A stretch of 36,741 bases of DNA from Nymphaea colorata (lineage: Eukaryota > Streptophyta > Magnoliopsida > Nymphaeales > Nymphaeaceae). The stretch covers positions 1-36,741 of the forward strand of contig NW_022204826.1 in the NCBI RefSeq assembly GCF_008831285.2. Reading direction: 5' to 3'. The position numbers and the translations under genes are program-made. The notes under the pieces are model-generated. The model worked only from the letters and a program-made list of their open reading frames with translations. It searched no databases and was not told where the DNA came from. This document shows positions 13,140-22,617 of the stretch, piece by piece; the first letter of the stretch is position 1; each line of letters begins with the position of its first letter.

Positions 13140-13368
13140 GTCTTTGTGCAATATATATATATATGAACTAATAATAGATGACAAAAGTGCCTTATCACTT
13201 TTTTATCAATGTTGTTCTCCCAACCACCGTCATGAAAATGATCAATTTCTATTCTGCTGGAGGCCGTAAAACCAGTTTTCTCCGCAATCTAAACTTATAG
13301 ACATGATTTTAAATTTGGTAAGAAACAAACACACACAGACGCACACAGACATGCACACACACACACAA

Positions 13369-13406
<38 letters not shown>

Positions 13407-14560
13407 TAAGTTAATCATATTTTGGATGATAATAATGTAGCATCAAAATTTTGAACATTGTAGAAAAGAACAATTTTTTCATGAAAATAACTTGAACCGA
13501 AACATGATTTTCATAAACTTAGTATTAATTATATACATATTAGGAGGTTCACATTTTATTTAAAATATCTTTTAATACAAATTTGAGAGGTATGGCTTTA
13601 TCCCTTAGCCAAGTGGTATGGTGTGCGTGTGTGTGTATTAATGACATTAGGGATGGGGTACAAAGGCTTCAGACTTAGGATGTCAACTAATAACTACTGA
13701 AATACTCTTAAGATAATATCTAAAAGGTTAGATTGTTGTAGAAAAAAAATGTTTTGAACATTGCGTTTAGATGTATATAATTGTCCACTTGGTTCAACCA
13801 TCATCCTCTGGTCTCTTTCTCTCTCTGTCTCTCTCTCTCTCTCTCGTATTACTTTATGTGAATCTTAATATTATGAGAAAGGTTAAGATATGGCTGTTGG
13901 ATTTAATATGTATTTTTGCAACCGAGTCCAGTATGAACTTTATGCTAAATAAATTTGGATTGCAGATCATATATGTAAATTATTTTTACATAATAAAATC
14001 AATGAAATAAAAGATTAACATGAAATTTGACAAGTCCGAAAGGGGGAACTCTAGGGGCTGTAGAAGGCTTGGCTTTGGAGATTTTTCTACCAGATTTATT
14101 TAGGAGCAAGTAAACTAAGAAATTGAATTTCTTCTTTAACACAACCTATAAAAAATGTGCCGAAGAGTATTTTTCTCATGTATTCTAGTATTATAACAGA
14201 TCACGCCACGATTGATGGGAATTAAAGTTAAAGTGAATGAAGAAAATATAATGAATTGGAGAGAGAAAAGAAGCATCAATATGAACGTAGCTAGTCTGGA
14301 AGAGACGAAGAATACAGTGTAAGGAATTGACGAAACAGCGTGAAAGGACTGAAGCCAATGAGTAACAACTGACAGAATTGAGGGCCGAATTTCTTCCGTA
14401 ACTTGATTACTTTAGCGCTCTACCACTCGCAAGAGGATAATGTGGTGATGGTGGTGATCAAATGGACCCACCTGCTCAATTTGAATTTTATGTGCAGTTT
14501 TTTGCCTATTTTCTTCGCATCCTTCTGAAAATTGCTTCTCTTCCTCTGCCCTTCAATCTA
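13140..14560. other. Duplicated non-coding DNA upstream of CC-NB-ARC copy 1
   Basis: It contains (AT)n near 13150, a long (CA)n/(TA)n tract at about 13325-13405, (GT)n near 13620 and (CT)n near 13806-13846. The segment near 13595, TTAGCCAAGTGGTATGG, resembles the A box of tRNA-derived sequences, but no matching B box was found. The counterpart is 16630-18075. No gene was recognised. Confidence 0.6.
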
Positions 14561-14978
14561 CCGAGAAACTGGGAGTGGGGCAGTAATAGATGCTCTTGTG
14601 CAAACAGCCATTTCTACTGCAACCAATTTGTTGAAAGAGACAAAAGACTACATCTTGAATGCCAAAGACGATCTGAAGAAGCTCCAAAGGATCCTGAAAA
14701 TCATCCAAAAGGCCATCAAAGATGCTGATCGAGTGCTTTTTCAGCAAGGAGTGGAACAGAGAACTAGAGTTTGAGCTCAACGATGTTCTTTATGATGCCG
14801 AGGACATCATCGAAGGATATCAAAGCAAAATTGAGGCCAGCAAGGGGGATCTGGTATGAAGATGTTTCTTTTCGTTGGTAACAAAATCAAGGAAATCAAT
14901 GAAAGGCTTGATAAAATAAAGAAAGATTGGGACATGGTGGATAGGCTCAAAACAACACCAAAGGGGGGTGGTAAGGAC

Positions 14979-15828
14979 CTATGTCACCGTTTCGCCGGGT
15001 GTGGGTTGCCGGTGCGGGTGCGGATGTGGGTGCCGGTGGAATACATCTCAAAAAATTACAGTGCAGTGAAGGTATTTATTATTATTATTAATTTATTATT
15101 ATAATATATTACTGATGGAAAGGACGTTGCACTCAAATCCATACCCGAAGGCATGCCTTTCCCAATGCACCGGTCGTAGCGTCGCCTCAACGGTTCCTTC
15201 CATCGTCGGTCAGTGGTAGAAGTCGGAAAAGGGGAAAGTCGAAAGAGAGAGAGAGCGAGATAAAAGAGGGGAAAAGGGTCGAAACCACTCCTCGCGAAAT
15301 CTGCCTCTCGTCTTTGCCCTTTCCCCCTCCGTCTCTGTTCCTTCCTATCTGTGACCGAACCGATGCCGTTTTTCCATCGGCAATTGACATCGGTCGCATT
15401 GGCATCAAGATTTTGATCAAGAGTGAAGGAATTTCTCGGCTTCGTCAAACCTGACTGCCGATCTGCAGATAAGGGCACCCTCCTCACCCTCATCGTCCTC
15501 ATTGGCACGGGAGAAGGGAGAAGAAGGTCCTGATGATCGTGATCCCTCTCCAAGTTGTTGCCAACATAGCACACATCGTCCTCGATGAGACCGGGCCGTT
15601 CACACAGGACTGGATCACATGGAAGCAGGTTTTCCTACTCGTTGATGTCATCTGCTGCTGTGCCATGTTGTTCCCCATTATCTGGTCTATCAAGAACCTC
15701 TGAGAGGCTGCCCGCATCGACGGCAAGGCCGCTGTGAACCTCATGAAACTTATGCCCTATTATGAAAACAATAGGGTGCGGGTTGGGTGTGGATGCGTCA
15801 CCAGGGTTGCCGCACCCTGGTGACATAG
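14979..15828. mobile_element. 850-bp TIR element carrying a captured host gene fragment
   Basis: The element has perfect 10-bp terminal inverted repeats, CTATGTCACC at the left and GGTGACATAG at the right. It is flanked by GTAAGGAC at 14971-14978 and 15829-15836, an exact 8-bp target duplication that favours the hAT superfamily. Because the flanking direct repeat can also be read as ten bases, a Mutator-like element is possible. The ends have GGGTGCGGGTGCGG-type subterminal repeats. It interrupts the CC-NB-ARC pseudogene and is absent from the other duplicate, so it inserted after the duplication or was lost there. Inside is a fragment of a lung-seven-transmembrane receptor gene. No transposase is encoded. 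Confidence 0.85.
15470..15751 (+). pseudogene. Captured fragment of a plant lung-seven-transmembrane receptor (CAND7-like)
   Basis: The plus strand reads LLTLIVLIGTG (about 15478-15512), then after a frame change KVLMIVIPLQVVANIAHIVL from 15524, ETGPFTQDWITWKQVFLLVD, CCCAMLFPIIWSIKNL, a TGA stop at 15701-15703 and EAARIDGKAAVNLMKL. I recognise this as the transmembrane core of the plant GPR107/LUSTR family, including the Arabidopsis protein named CANDIDATE G-PROTEIN COUPLED RECEPTOR 7. These are seven-helix membrane proteins linked to Golgi or plasma-membrane signalling. The usual segment between 'LIGTG' and 'KVLM' is missing, so there is an internal deletion of about ten residues with a frame change. 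The stop replaces what is normally an Arg codon (CGA to TGA). The piece covers only about 90 residues of a protein usually over 400 residues long, and lacks the N-terminal domain and the last helices. Confidence 0.85.
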
Positions 15829-16629
15829 GTAAGGACCCTGTTCATGGTGAACATGTCAACTCCAAAGAGGCAACCCATCACATAGGTGTACAACTGCCCA
15901 TAGGCAGGGAGAATGATACAAAAGTGTTAGTAGAAATGCTCTCATCGAATGACTTTTGTTGTAAGACTGAGAAGGGTGGTGCTTCTATTATCTCCATTGT
16001 TGGAAAGGGAGGGATCGGTAAAATGACTCTTGCAAACACGGTATTTAATGAAGTTGAACAACAGTTCGTGGAACGCAGGTGGTGGGTTTGTCTTTCGGAA
16101 AGGCCAAACCATAAGGACTTGGTGCGGCAGATACTAAGGGAAGTGTGCAAGAGTTATGGAGAAAACACTGATTGTTCCTTGACTGACTTATGCACACAAT
16201 TACTGAACGAGCTCTCAAAGGAAAAAATTTTGTTGGTCCTAGAAGATGTATGGGAAATAAAATGGTGGGAGGAAGAGATAGGGGGAACATTGATGGTGGT
16301 GCTATGGGGAGCAAAATTTTGATTATCAGTAGAAAGAAATATGTGTCGGAGGGGATGGGTGCTTTTTATATGCATGAATTACAAGAATTTAGTTTCCACC
16401 AAAGTTGGTACTTGTTTCTGAAGGAGGTTTTAAGAGAAGGCCAAGCAGAAGAAGATTCAGTGATGCATAAGATCCAAATTATTGGAGAGGGAATAGTAAA
16501 GAAGTGTGGTGGGTTGCCACTTGTGATTAAGATGGTGGGGACCATGATGCGCAGGCCTAGTCCAGCATGCATCTAGTGTTTCTCTTTTTATTTAAAAAAC
16601 AAGAATGTGGGCCCCTAGTTGGATGGCTG

Positions 16630-18075
16630 GGTCTTTGTGCAATATATATATATATATGTGAACTAATAATAGATGACAAAACTGCCTTATCACTTTTTTA
16701 TCTATGTTGTTCTCCCAACCACCGTCATGAAAATGATCAATTTCTATTCTGCTGGAGGCCACCAGACCAGTTTTCTATGCAATCTAAACTTATAGACATG
16801 ATTTTAAATTTGGTAAGAAACAATCACACACACACACATATAACACACACACATATATATATTAAGTTAATCATATTTTGGATGTCAATAATGTTTTTAA
16901 TAATCTAAAAATGAATGGCTCTTTTAACATCAAAATTTTGAACATCGTAGAAAAGAACAATTTTTTCATGAAAATAACTTGAACTGAAACATGATTTTTA
17001 TAAATTTAGTATTAATTATATACATATTAGGAGGTTCACATTTTATTTAAAATATCTTTGAATATAAATTTGAGAGGTATGGCTTTATCCCTTAGCCAAG
17101 TGGTATGGTGTGTATGTGTGCATATTAATGACATTAGGGATGGGGTACAAAGGCTTCAGACTTGCGATCTCAACCATTAACTACTAAAATACTCTTAAGA
17201 TAACATCTAAAAGGTTAGTTTGTTATAGAAAAAAAATGTTTTGAACATTGCACTGAGATGTATATAATTGTCCACTTGGTTCAGCCATCATCTTCTGGTC
17301 TCTCTCTCTCTCCCTCTCTCATATTACTTTATGCGAATCTTAACATTATGAGAAAGATTAAGATGTGGCTCTTGGATTCAATATGTATTTTTGCAACCGA
17401 GTCCAATACGAACTTTATGCTAAATAAATTTGGATTGCGGATCATATATGTAAATTATTTTTACATTATAAAATCAATCAAATAAAAAATTAACAAGAAA
17501 TCTGGCAAGTCCAAAAGGGGGAGCTCTAGGGGATGTAGAAGGCTTGGCTTTGGGGATTTTTCTACCAGATTTATTTAGGAGCAAGTAAATTACAAATTTG
17601 AATTTCTTATTTAACACAACCTATAAAAAATGTGTCGATGAGTATTTTTCTCATGTATTCTAGTATTATATCAGATCACAACACGATTGATGGGAATTAA
17701 AGTTAATGTGAATGAAGAAAATATAATGAATTGGAGAGAGAAAAGAAGCAGCAATATGAACGTAGCTAGTCTGGAAGGGACGAAGAATACAGTGTAAGAA
17801 ATTGACGAAACAGTGTGAAAGGATTGAAGCCAATGAGTAACAACTGACATAATTGAGGCCGGAATTTCTTGAGCCGTCCAGGGCCGAATTTCTTCCGTAA
17901 CTTGATTACTTCAGCGCTCTACCACTCGCAAGAGGAAAATGTGGTGGTGGTGGTGATCAAATGGACCCACCTGTTCAATTTGAATTTCATGTGCAGTTTT
18001 TCGCCTATGTTCTTCGCATCCTTCTGAAAATTGCTTCTCTTCCTCTGCCCTTCAATCTACCGAGAAACTGGGAGT
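16630..18075. other. Duplicated non-coding DNA upstream of CC-NB-ARC copy 2
   Basis: This is the counterpart of 13140-14560. It has (AT)n near 16640, a shorter (CA)n/(TA)n tract at about 16825-16865 and a CT tract near 17298-17322. The A-box-like TTAGCCAAGTGGTATGG is retained near 17090. No gene was seen. Confidence 0.6.
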
Positions 18076-18088
18076 GGCGTTGCAGGAG

Positions 18089-19196
18089 ATGGGAGCAGTA
18101 ATAGATGCTCTTGTGCAAACAGCCATTTTTACTGCAACCAATTTGTTGAAAGAGATGAAAGACTACATCCTGAATGCCAAAGACGATCTGAAGAAGCTCC
18201 AAAGGATCCTGAAAATATTCCAAAAGACCATCAAAGATGCTGATCGAGTCCTTTTTCAGCAAGGAGTGCGACGCAGAACTAGAGTTTGAGCTCAAGGATG
18301 TTCTTTATGATGCCGAGGACATCATCGAAGGATATCAAAGCAAAATTGAGGCCAGCAAGAGGGATCAGGTACGGAAGTGGTCTTTGACCACAACGCTCTC
18401 TTCCTATTAAGAAAAAGTTTCTTTTCGTTATAAACTTGGTATCAAAATCAATGAAAGGCTTGATAAAATAAAGAAAGATTGGGATATGGTGGATAGGCTC
18501 AAAACAACACCAAAAGGGGGTGGTACCCTGTTTAATGTGAACATGTCAACCCCAAAGAGGTAACCCGTCACATAGGTATACAACTGCCCATAGGCAGGCA
18601 GAATGATAAAAAGGTGTTAGTAGAAATGCTCTTGGCGAATGACTTTTGTAGTAAGACTGAGATGGGTGCTACTTGTATTATCTCCATTGTTGGAAAGGGA
18701 GGGATCGGTAAAATGACTCTTGCAAACATGGTATTTAATGAAGTTGAACAACAGTTCATGCAACGCAGGTGGTGGGTTTGTGTTTCAGAAAGGCCAAACC
18801 ATAAGGATTTGACAAAGGGAAGTGTGCAAGGGTTCTGCAGAAAACACTAATTGTTCCTTGACTGACTTATGCACACAATTACTGAACGAGCTCTCAAAGG
18901 AAAAAATTTTGTTGGTCCTAGATGATGTATGGGAAGTAAAATGGTGGGAGGAAGAGATAGGGGGAATATTGATGGTGGGTGCAATCGGGAGCAAAATTTT
19001 GATTACCAGTAGAAAGAAATATGTGTCAGAGGGAATGGGTGCTTTTTATATGCATGAATTACAAGAATTTAGTTTCCACCAAAGTTGGTACTTGTTTGTG
19101 AAGGAGGTTTTAAGAGAGGGCCAAACAAAAGAAGATTTGGTGATGCATAAGATCAAATTTGTTGGAGAGGGAATAGTAAAGAAGTGTGGTGGGTTA
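18089..19196 (+). pseudogene. CC-NB-ARC disease-resistance gene, copy 2 (broken, truncated)
   Basis: The start codon at 18089 is kept (MGAVIDALVQTAIFTATNLL), giving the expected Rx N-type beginning. The same frameshift as in copy 1 follows near 18255, before ELEFELKDVLYDAEDIIEGY, so it predates the duplication. Later lesions private to this copy are a TAA stop near 18408, a 4-base deletion at about 18524 (the site of the TIR insertion in copy 1) and an 11-base deletion near 18815 that shifts frame after PNHKDL. The P-loop GKGGIGKMTL, kinase-2 LLVLDDVWE and RNBS-B-like SKILITSRK are visible. Unlike copy 1, kinase-2 keeps both aspartates and the frame is open through RNBS-B. Homology ends at KKCGG, just before GLPL. 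LRRs are absent. The role of intact relatives is pathogen-effector recognition in the cytoplasm. Confidence 0.85.
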
Positions 19197-19950
19197 TTTT
19201 TGCATGTCGCTGGGATTCAGATCCATTGGAATCTGGTATCCATCGGGCCAATTTAACAACCACACTACCTAGAAAAGACCCTAGGGCCCCTCATACCTTT
19301 CAGCTTAAGTGTCACGAACTCACATTTAATTGTTCATATATGTTTTTGGTATTATCATTTTTAAAAAAGGTAAATTTTATATAGTGTTTTGCCGATTCAC
19401 AGTTGAATCAATTGAATTGTTAAAATAGCCAATTTTACTGAATTGACCAGCTTGATTGATTTGATTCCATGTATGTATGTTTTTTGCAATAGCAGTATTT
19501 ATAAAAATATAAACTGAACCCTCACAAGATGGTTTCCACAACCATAAATGTTTACTACCCACTAATGTTTTTTTAGAAAATCAACAGAGAACGTCAAGAT
19601 ACAACCGTCACCGACATTTCATCCAGTTATATTAATCATGAGCTGATAAAAATCCAAGCCTCCAAAAGAGTTAATTTTCCTTAATATTTCTGGAACTTAC
19701 AATAATTTAGTGTGCATTGTCAAGGTAACATTTGTTTGCAGGGATATTATATGAGTGTCTAATAAATCCACTCTAAAGATTAGGGCCTCATGAAACAGTA
19801 CTAAAATTTATGTGTTATCCTTCATCGAACACTCACATAATAACGTTCATGCATGTTGTTAAACAACCCCTAAGAGTATTTAATGACAATGAATCTCTTC
19901 TCGATTATTTCTTTTCTGAGAACAAATTATCTTTATTTAAGGGCATAGCT
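19197..19950. other. Gene-free stretch
   Basis: A short imperfect inverted repeat lies just past the end of the duplicated NB-ARC (about 19210-19240, 'ggattcagatcc' against 'ggaatctggtatcc'). Nothing else was recognised in this AT-rich DNA. Confidence 0.4.
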
Positions 19951-20310
19951 AAGGATGTCGATGTATCTAATATCTGATTAAATTAGAAAGGAAAATAAAA
20001 GTGTTTAGGTTCAATTTCAAACAAATATCCTTGTATATTTAATATACAAACAATTTGAAAGATGGCCAGTCCTTCACATGTCAAAATATGGTCCGAATTT
20101 GATTGCATAATTAAAGGATGGACTCAGACTTGGATCATGTTGAAAATTAGATATCAGATCGGATCTTGACTATAAATTCAAAAATTTAATTCACACAAAA
20201 TTTTCTTTCATTAATATTCAAATCTTAAATCAAATCTAAATATGTGAACTTCTGATATATAGAATAGGGTAATTCCATACATTCGGTTCGAATCTGATCC
20301 GATGGGGTAT
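19951..20310. mobile_element. Possible degenerate MITE of the GATGTCAATGG group, copy 4
   Basis: It starts AAGGATGTCGATGTATC and ends with a region whose reverse complement contains 'cggatcagattcgaa', matching the left end of the copy at 4733. Word content inside is similar to the other copies. Both ends are eroded and no target duplication is visible. Confidence 0.35.
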
Positions 20311-20590
20311 CATTCTTTCGCCGGCCATACGCCACGCAAGGTTGGGGAGAGAATGGAATTGCTTTTAGAAAGATACAAATGGCACCACATGTTCTCTTCA
20401 ATTTGTCGCGTTGACAATTTGCCCTTGTGAAGAGAGAGAGGGAGAAGATTGGGGGGGGGGGTGGAGTTGACGAGAACATTTTTATTACAATATAAATGAG
20501 TTAAGCAAGTTAAGGGAGTCGAGCTCACGAGGGACAAGCTTGGGCTCGACACATGTTCAGCCCTTCTTGGCAATGCAACGTCGTTGCTAC
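20311..20590. other. Gene-free stretch next to a LINE 3' end
   Basis: It contains a G9-10 run near 20451-20461. The word 'catttttattacaatataa' occurs here (about 20477) and again at about 20609, about 132 bases apart, where the LINE 3' untranslated region seems to end. This could be a short terminal duplication or a target duplication. Confidence 0.4.
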
Positions 20591-22617
20591 GAGTTTGGGC
20601 GTCCCAAACATTTTTATTACAATATAACAGATAACAAAATACAAGATACCTGAGCTAGAACAAACCAAAAAAGAAGAGAGACATAAACCTCAAATACAAA
20701 GATAGAAACTACAAATAACCAAAAAGAAGATAGGCATAAAACGAACCTCACTGTACAAAAGGATTACAGCCTCATTGCAATCGATTGTTGACAGCAAATA
20801 CATCAGCTATAAAAAGCCATTTTCTGCACACCATTTCCCCACATACAGATCGACTGGGAAACCATGTAGTAAGGAGGAAAGATCACCTCTTGATGTTTGC
20901 ACTTTATACCAGCTATCATATCCTTTAAATCATTGCAGACTCTCCATTCGAGACCACTCAGAATCAAATTGGCATGGTGCATAATAGAATTTCTTTCTTT
21001 CCTTATGTTCCAAAAGAGTACATGTAAGCATAAACACAGCGTATTGTAACCCATTTATTTGAAAGACCATTTGAACCACCATGAGATAACTTCTTGAATA
21101 GAGTTATGCACTTCTAGCCATGACCCCTTCCCCCTCATATTTTGGAAAAAATATGATACTTATATTTTAAAAAAAATATTAATTTGGGCTATGTAAAAAT
21201 TTTGAAAAATATTGTTTAGTACTTGTATATTTTTTGCAAATACTATTCTACCCTTCCTAAAAAAAGTTGCTGGCTTTGCCCTTGTATCTAGGGTCTTTTG
21301 ATTTTTATTTCATGTCCATTTCATCTCAAGTTAACAAAATTATGAGCACCCCAGTCCTCACACCAAATTTTCACCTTTATTGTAACCCAAACACCGCTAA
21401 ATTAAGTAACAAACTTTTTTTCGTCCCCAAAAGGCAGCTTTCCATATCCAAGAGAAATAAGCTTTACAGTGTTCACAAGCTCCCATTCAAGTATTGGTGT
21501 CTGATCAAAATAGCACATAAGGACTTGGTGATATCAAGAAGGCCAAGACCACCTTCTTGTATCGGAGCAAGTAGACTTCCAACTAAGTATGTGACGTTTC
21601 CTAGTATGATGAGAATCCCCCCAAATAAAATGACAATTTCTTATCTACAAAGTTCAGTACAATAAGTGGAAGTCTAAATGCTCTCAGCCAATAACCCACC
21701 ACTTGCTGCAGAACATGCTTCTTATATAACTAAGTGGATGGTCCACCCATCTACAAATCTTCTCACATAAGTCAGGGGTGAGAGTACCAACAAATAATGG
21801 AACCCAAATAAGTTAGGGGAAGTTTAGACAACTGTCAATGAAATCGGTTTGCAATGAGCATTGTGTTCTCAAGAACATTAAAATGAATAAAAAAATGAAA
21901 AGAATTTATAGTCAAACCCGCTTTGGAAGTGAAATCAGGTAAAACTTGGTTTAAACAAAGAAGTGGATTTTCAAAACAGCCCAAAAAAAGAAAAGGACGT
22001 CAATTGCAGAGAAGAAGTGCCCCAGGTAAGAATTAAATTGAGAAAGTCATTTTAGGGGCTTCATGCCCTATAAAACTCGCCATTGGAGGTTTTGAGATAA
22101 AACTTCTACAACACAACGATAGTAAACAAAAGTGGAGAGAGAGGGTGCACTTGTCATCAGCCTCCATGGCAACAAAAAGTGGTTCCCTCCCTTCTTAAAG
22201 GTGACAACTAAGGAAGCAGTAGAAGCATAAGTAATAATTTTCCTCACCCAATCTTCACAGGATCCCAAAAAAGAAAGACCAAAGTGCGGGAAAGACCATC
22301 TCACTTTGCCATAAGCTTTTCGAATATCTAATTTGAGGAGAAAAATTGTTTTATATGCCCTTATCCAAGCAGTTGACCGCTTCGAGTGCAAGGTGCATGG
22401 TTGGTGAATAAATCTACTAGAGAGACCAGATGCCCCTTGTTCTGAGCCAATAATTGTGCTAAAAAAATCTTCATTCTCTCAGCCGTCAACTTAGCAACTA
22501 GTTTATAGATCAAATTGTATAATAATTTTGGTCAAGACTTTTATATCCATAATGACACGAAATTAAAAATCAATATCATATGTGTTCCATTTACCTACAA
22601 GCTCATTTGTGATGAGG
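20590..22617 (-). mobile_element. LINE (L1-type) remnant: RT and C-terminal region
   Basis: Reading on the minus strand, the RT start lies near 22400-22510 (KLTAERMK-like). It is followed by FLLKLDIRKAYGKVRWSF near 22310-22350, GSCEDWVRKIITYASTASL near 22215-22270 and VVEVLSQNLQ near 22085-22120. The GGLGLLDITKSL block typical of the post-RT region lies near 21525-21560. A zf-RVT-like end, VLFWNIRKERNSIMHHANL, lies near 20970-21030. After it comes an AT-rich 3' untranslated region down to about 20590. The central catalytic YADD-type block was not found and the frame is broken throughout. A MITE-like insert (about 21110-21285) sits between the post-RT and zf-RVT parts. At 22617 the LINE joins copia integrase sequence. 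Confidence 0.75.
21105..21290. mobile_element. MITE-like insert inside the LINE
   Basis: This block, from 'gccatgaccccttccccctc' to 'ttgctggctttgccc', is closely repeated at 32920-33095 and has an AT-rich, non-coding inside. Ends related to CAG.GG.GGAGCCAGC in opposite orientation suggest a hAT-type MITE. Both copies are followed by the same LINE sequence, 'tttcatctcaagtta'. Confidence 0.5.

Larger units (their letters stand above)
13061..16551. repeat. Tandem duplication unit 1 (CC-NB-ARC locus)
   Basis: This unit corresponds to 16552-19196 along its whole length once the 850-bp TIR element at 14979-15828 is removed (about 2,640 versus 2,645 bases). Shared landmarks are the 'caggcctagtccagcatgc' start, the AT and CA microsatellites, the CT tract near 13810-13845, the segment near 14290 and the CC-NB-ARC pseudogene. 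The start lies in the last eight bases of the hAT element at 12301-13068, so that insertion is older than the duplication. Confidence 0.9.
14580..16551 (+). pseudogene. CC-NB-ARC disease-resistance gene, copy 1 (broken, truncated)
   Basis: The coiled-coil (Rx N-like) part reads AVIDALVQTAISTATNLL and DLKKLQRILKIIQKAIKDAD, then, after a frameshift near 14740, ELEFELNDVLYDAEDIIEGY, an EDVID-like segment. The NB-ARC part gives a P-loop GKGGIGKMTL near 16008-16040, an RNBS-A-like WWVCLSERPNHKDL, a kinase-2 LLVLEDVWE near 16230, an RNBS-B-like SKILIISRK and GLPLVIKMVG near 16514. Lesions seen are: loss of the start codon (about 15 bases present in copy 2 are missing near 14577); the frameshift near 14740; a deletion of about 45 bases near 14856; the 850-bp TIR insertion at 14979; and a one-base deletion near 16296. 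After GLPL the sequence ends at the duplication junction, so the rest of NB-ARC and all LRRs are missing. NLRs of this type act as intracellular immune receptors, but this copy cannot be functional. Confidence 0.85.
16552..19196. repeat. Tandem duplication unit 2 (CC-NB-ARC locus)
   Basis: The second copy of the unit at 13061-16551 begins directly after the truncated NB-ARC of unit 1, with caggcctagtccagcatgc. It lacks the 850-bp TIR element. Microsatellite lengths and a few small indels differ (for example a 35-base insertion near 16890-16925 and extra bases near 17850-17885). By eye the copies are roughly 93-96 percent identical in coding parts. Homology to unit 1 ends at about 19196, within the GLPL region of NB-ARC. 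Confidence 0.9.

Noticed and set aside
14462-14728. 88-codon plus-strand frame at NLR copy 1
   Set aside because: Past 14580 it runs out of frame with the Rx N-type protein (AVIDALVQTA...), so it is a shadow of the pseudogene.
15056-15574. 172-codon minus-strand open frame inside the TIR element
   Set aside because: It is antisense to the CAND7-like fragment and GA-rich DNA, with no domain. The plus strand carries the recognisable protein.
20476-20628. LINE target-site duplication of about 19 bases ('catttttattacaatataa')
   Set aside because: Only 132 bases separate the two copies and the LINE body lies outside them, so it cannot be the flanking duplication of the whole element. It may be a local duplication of the 3' end.
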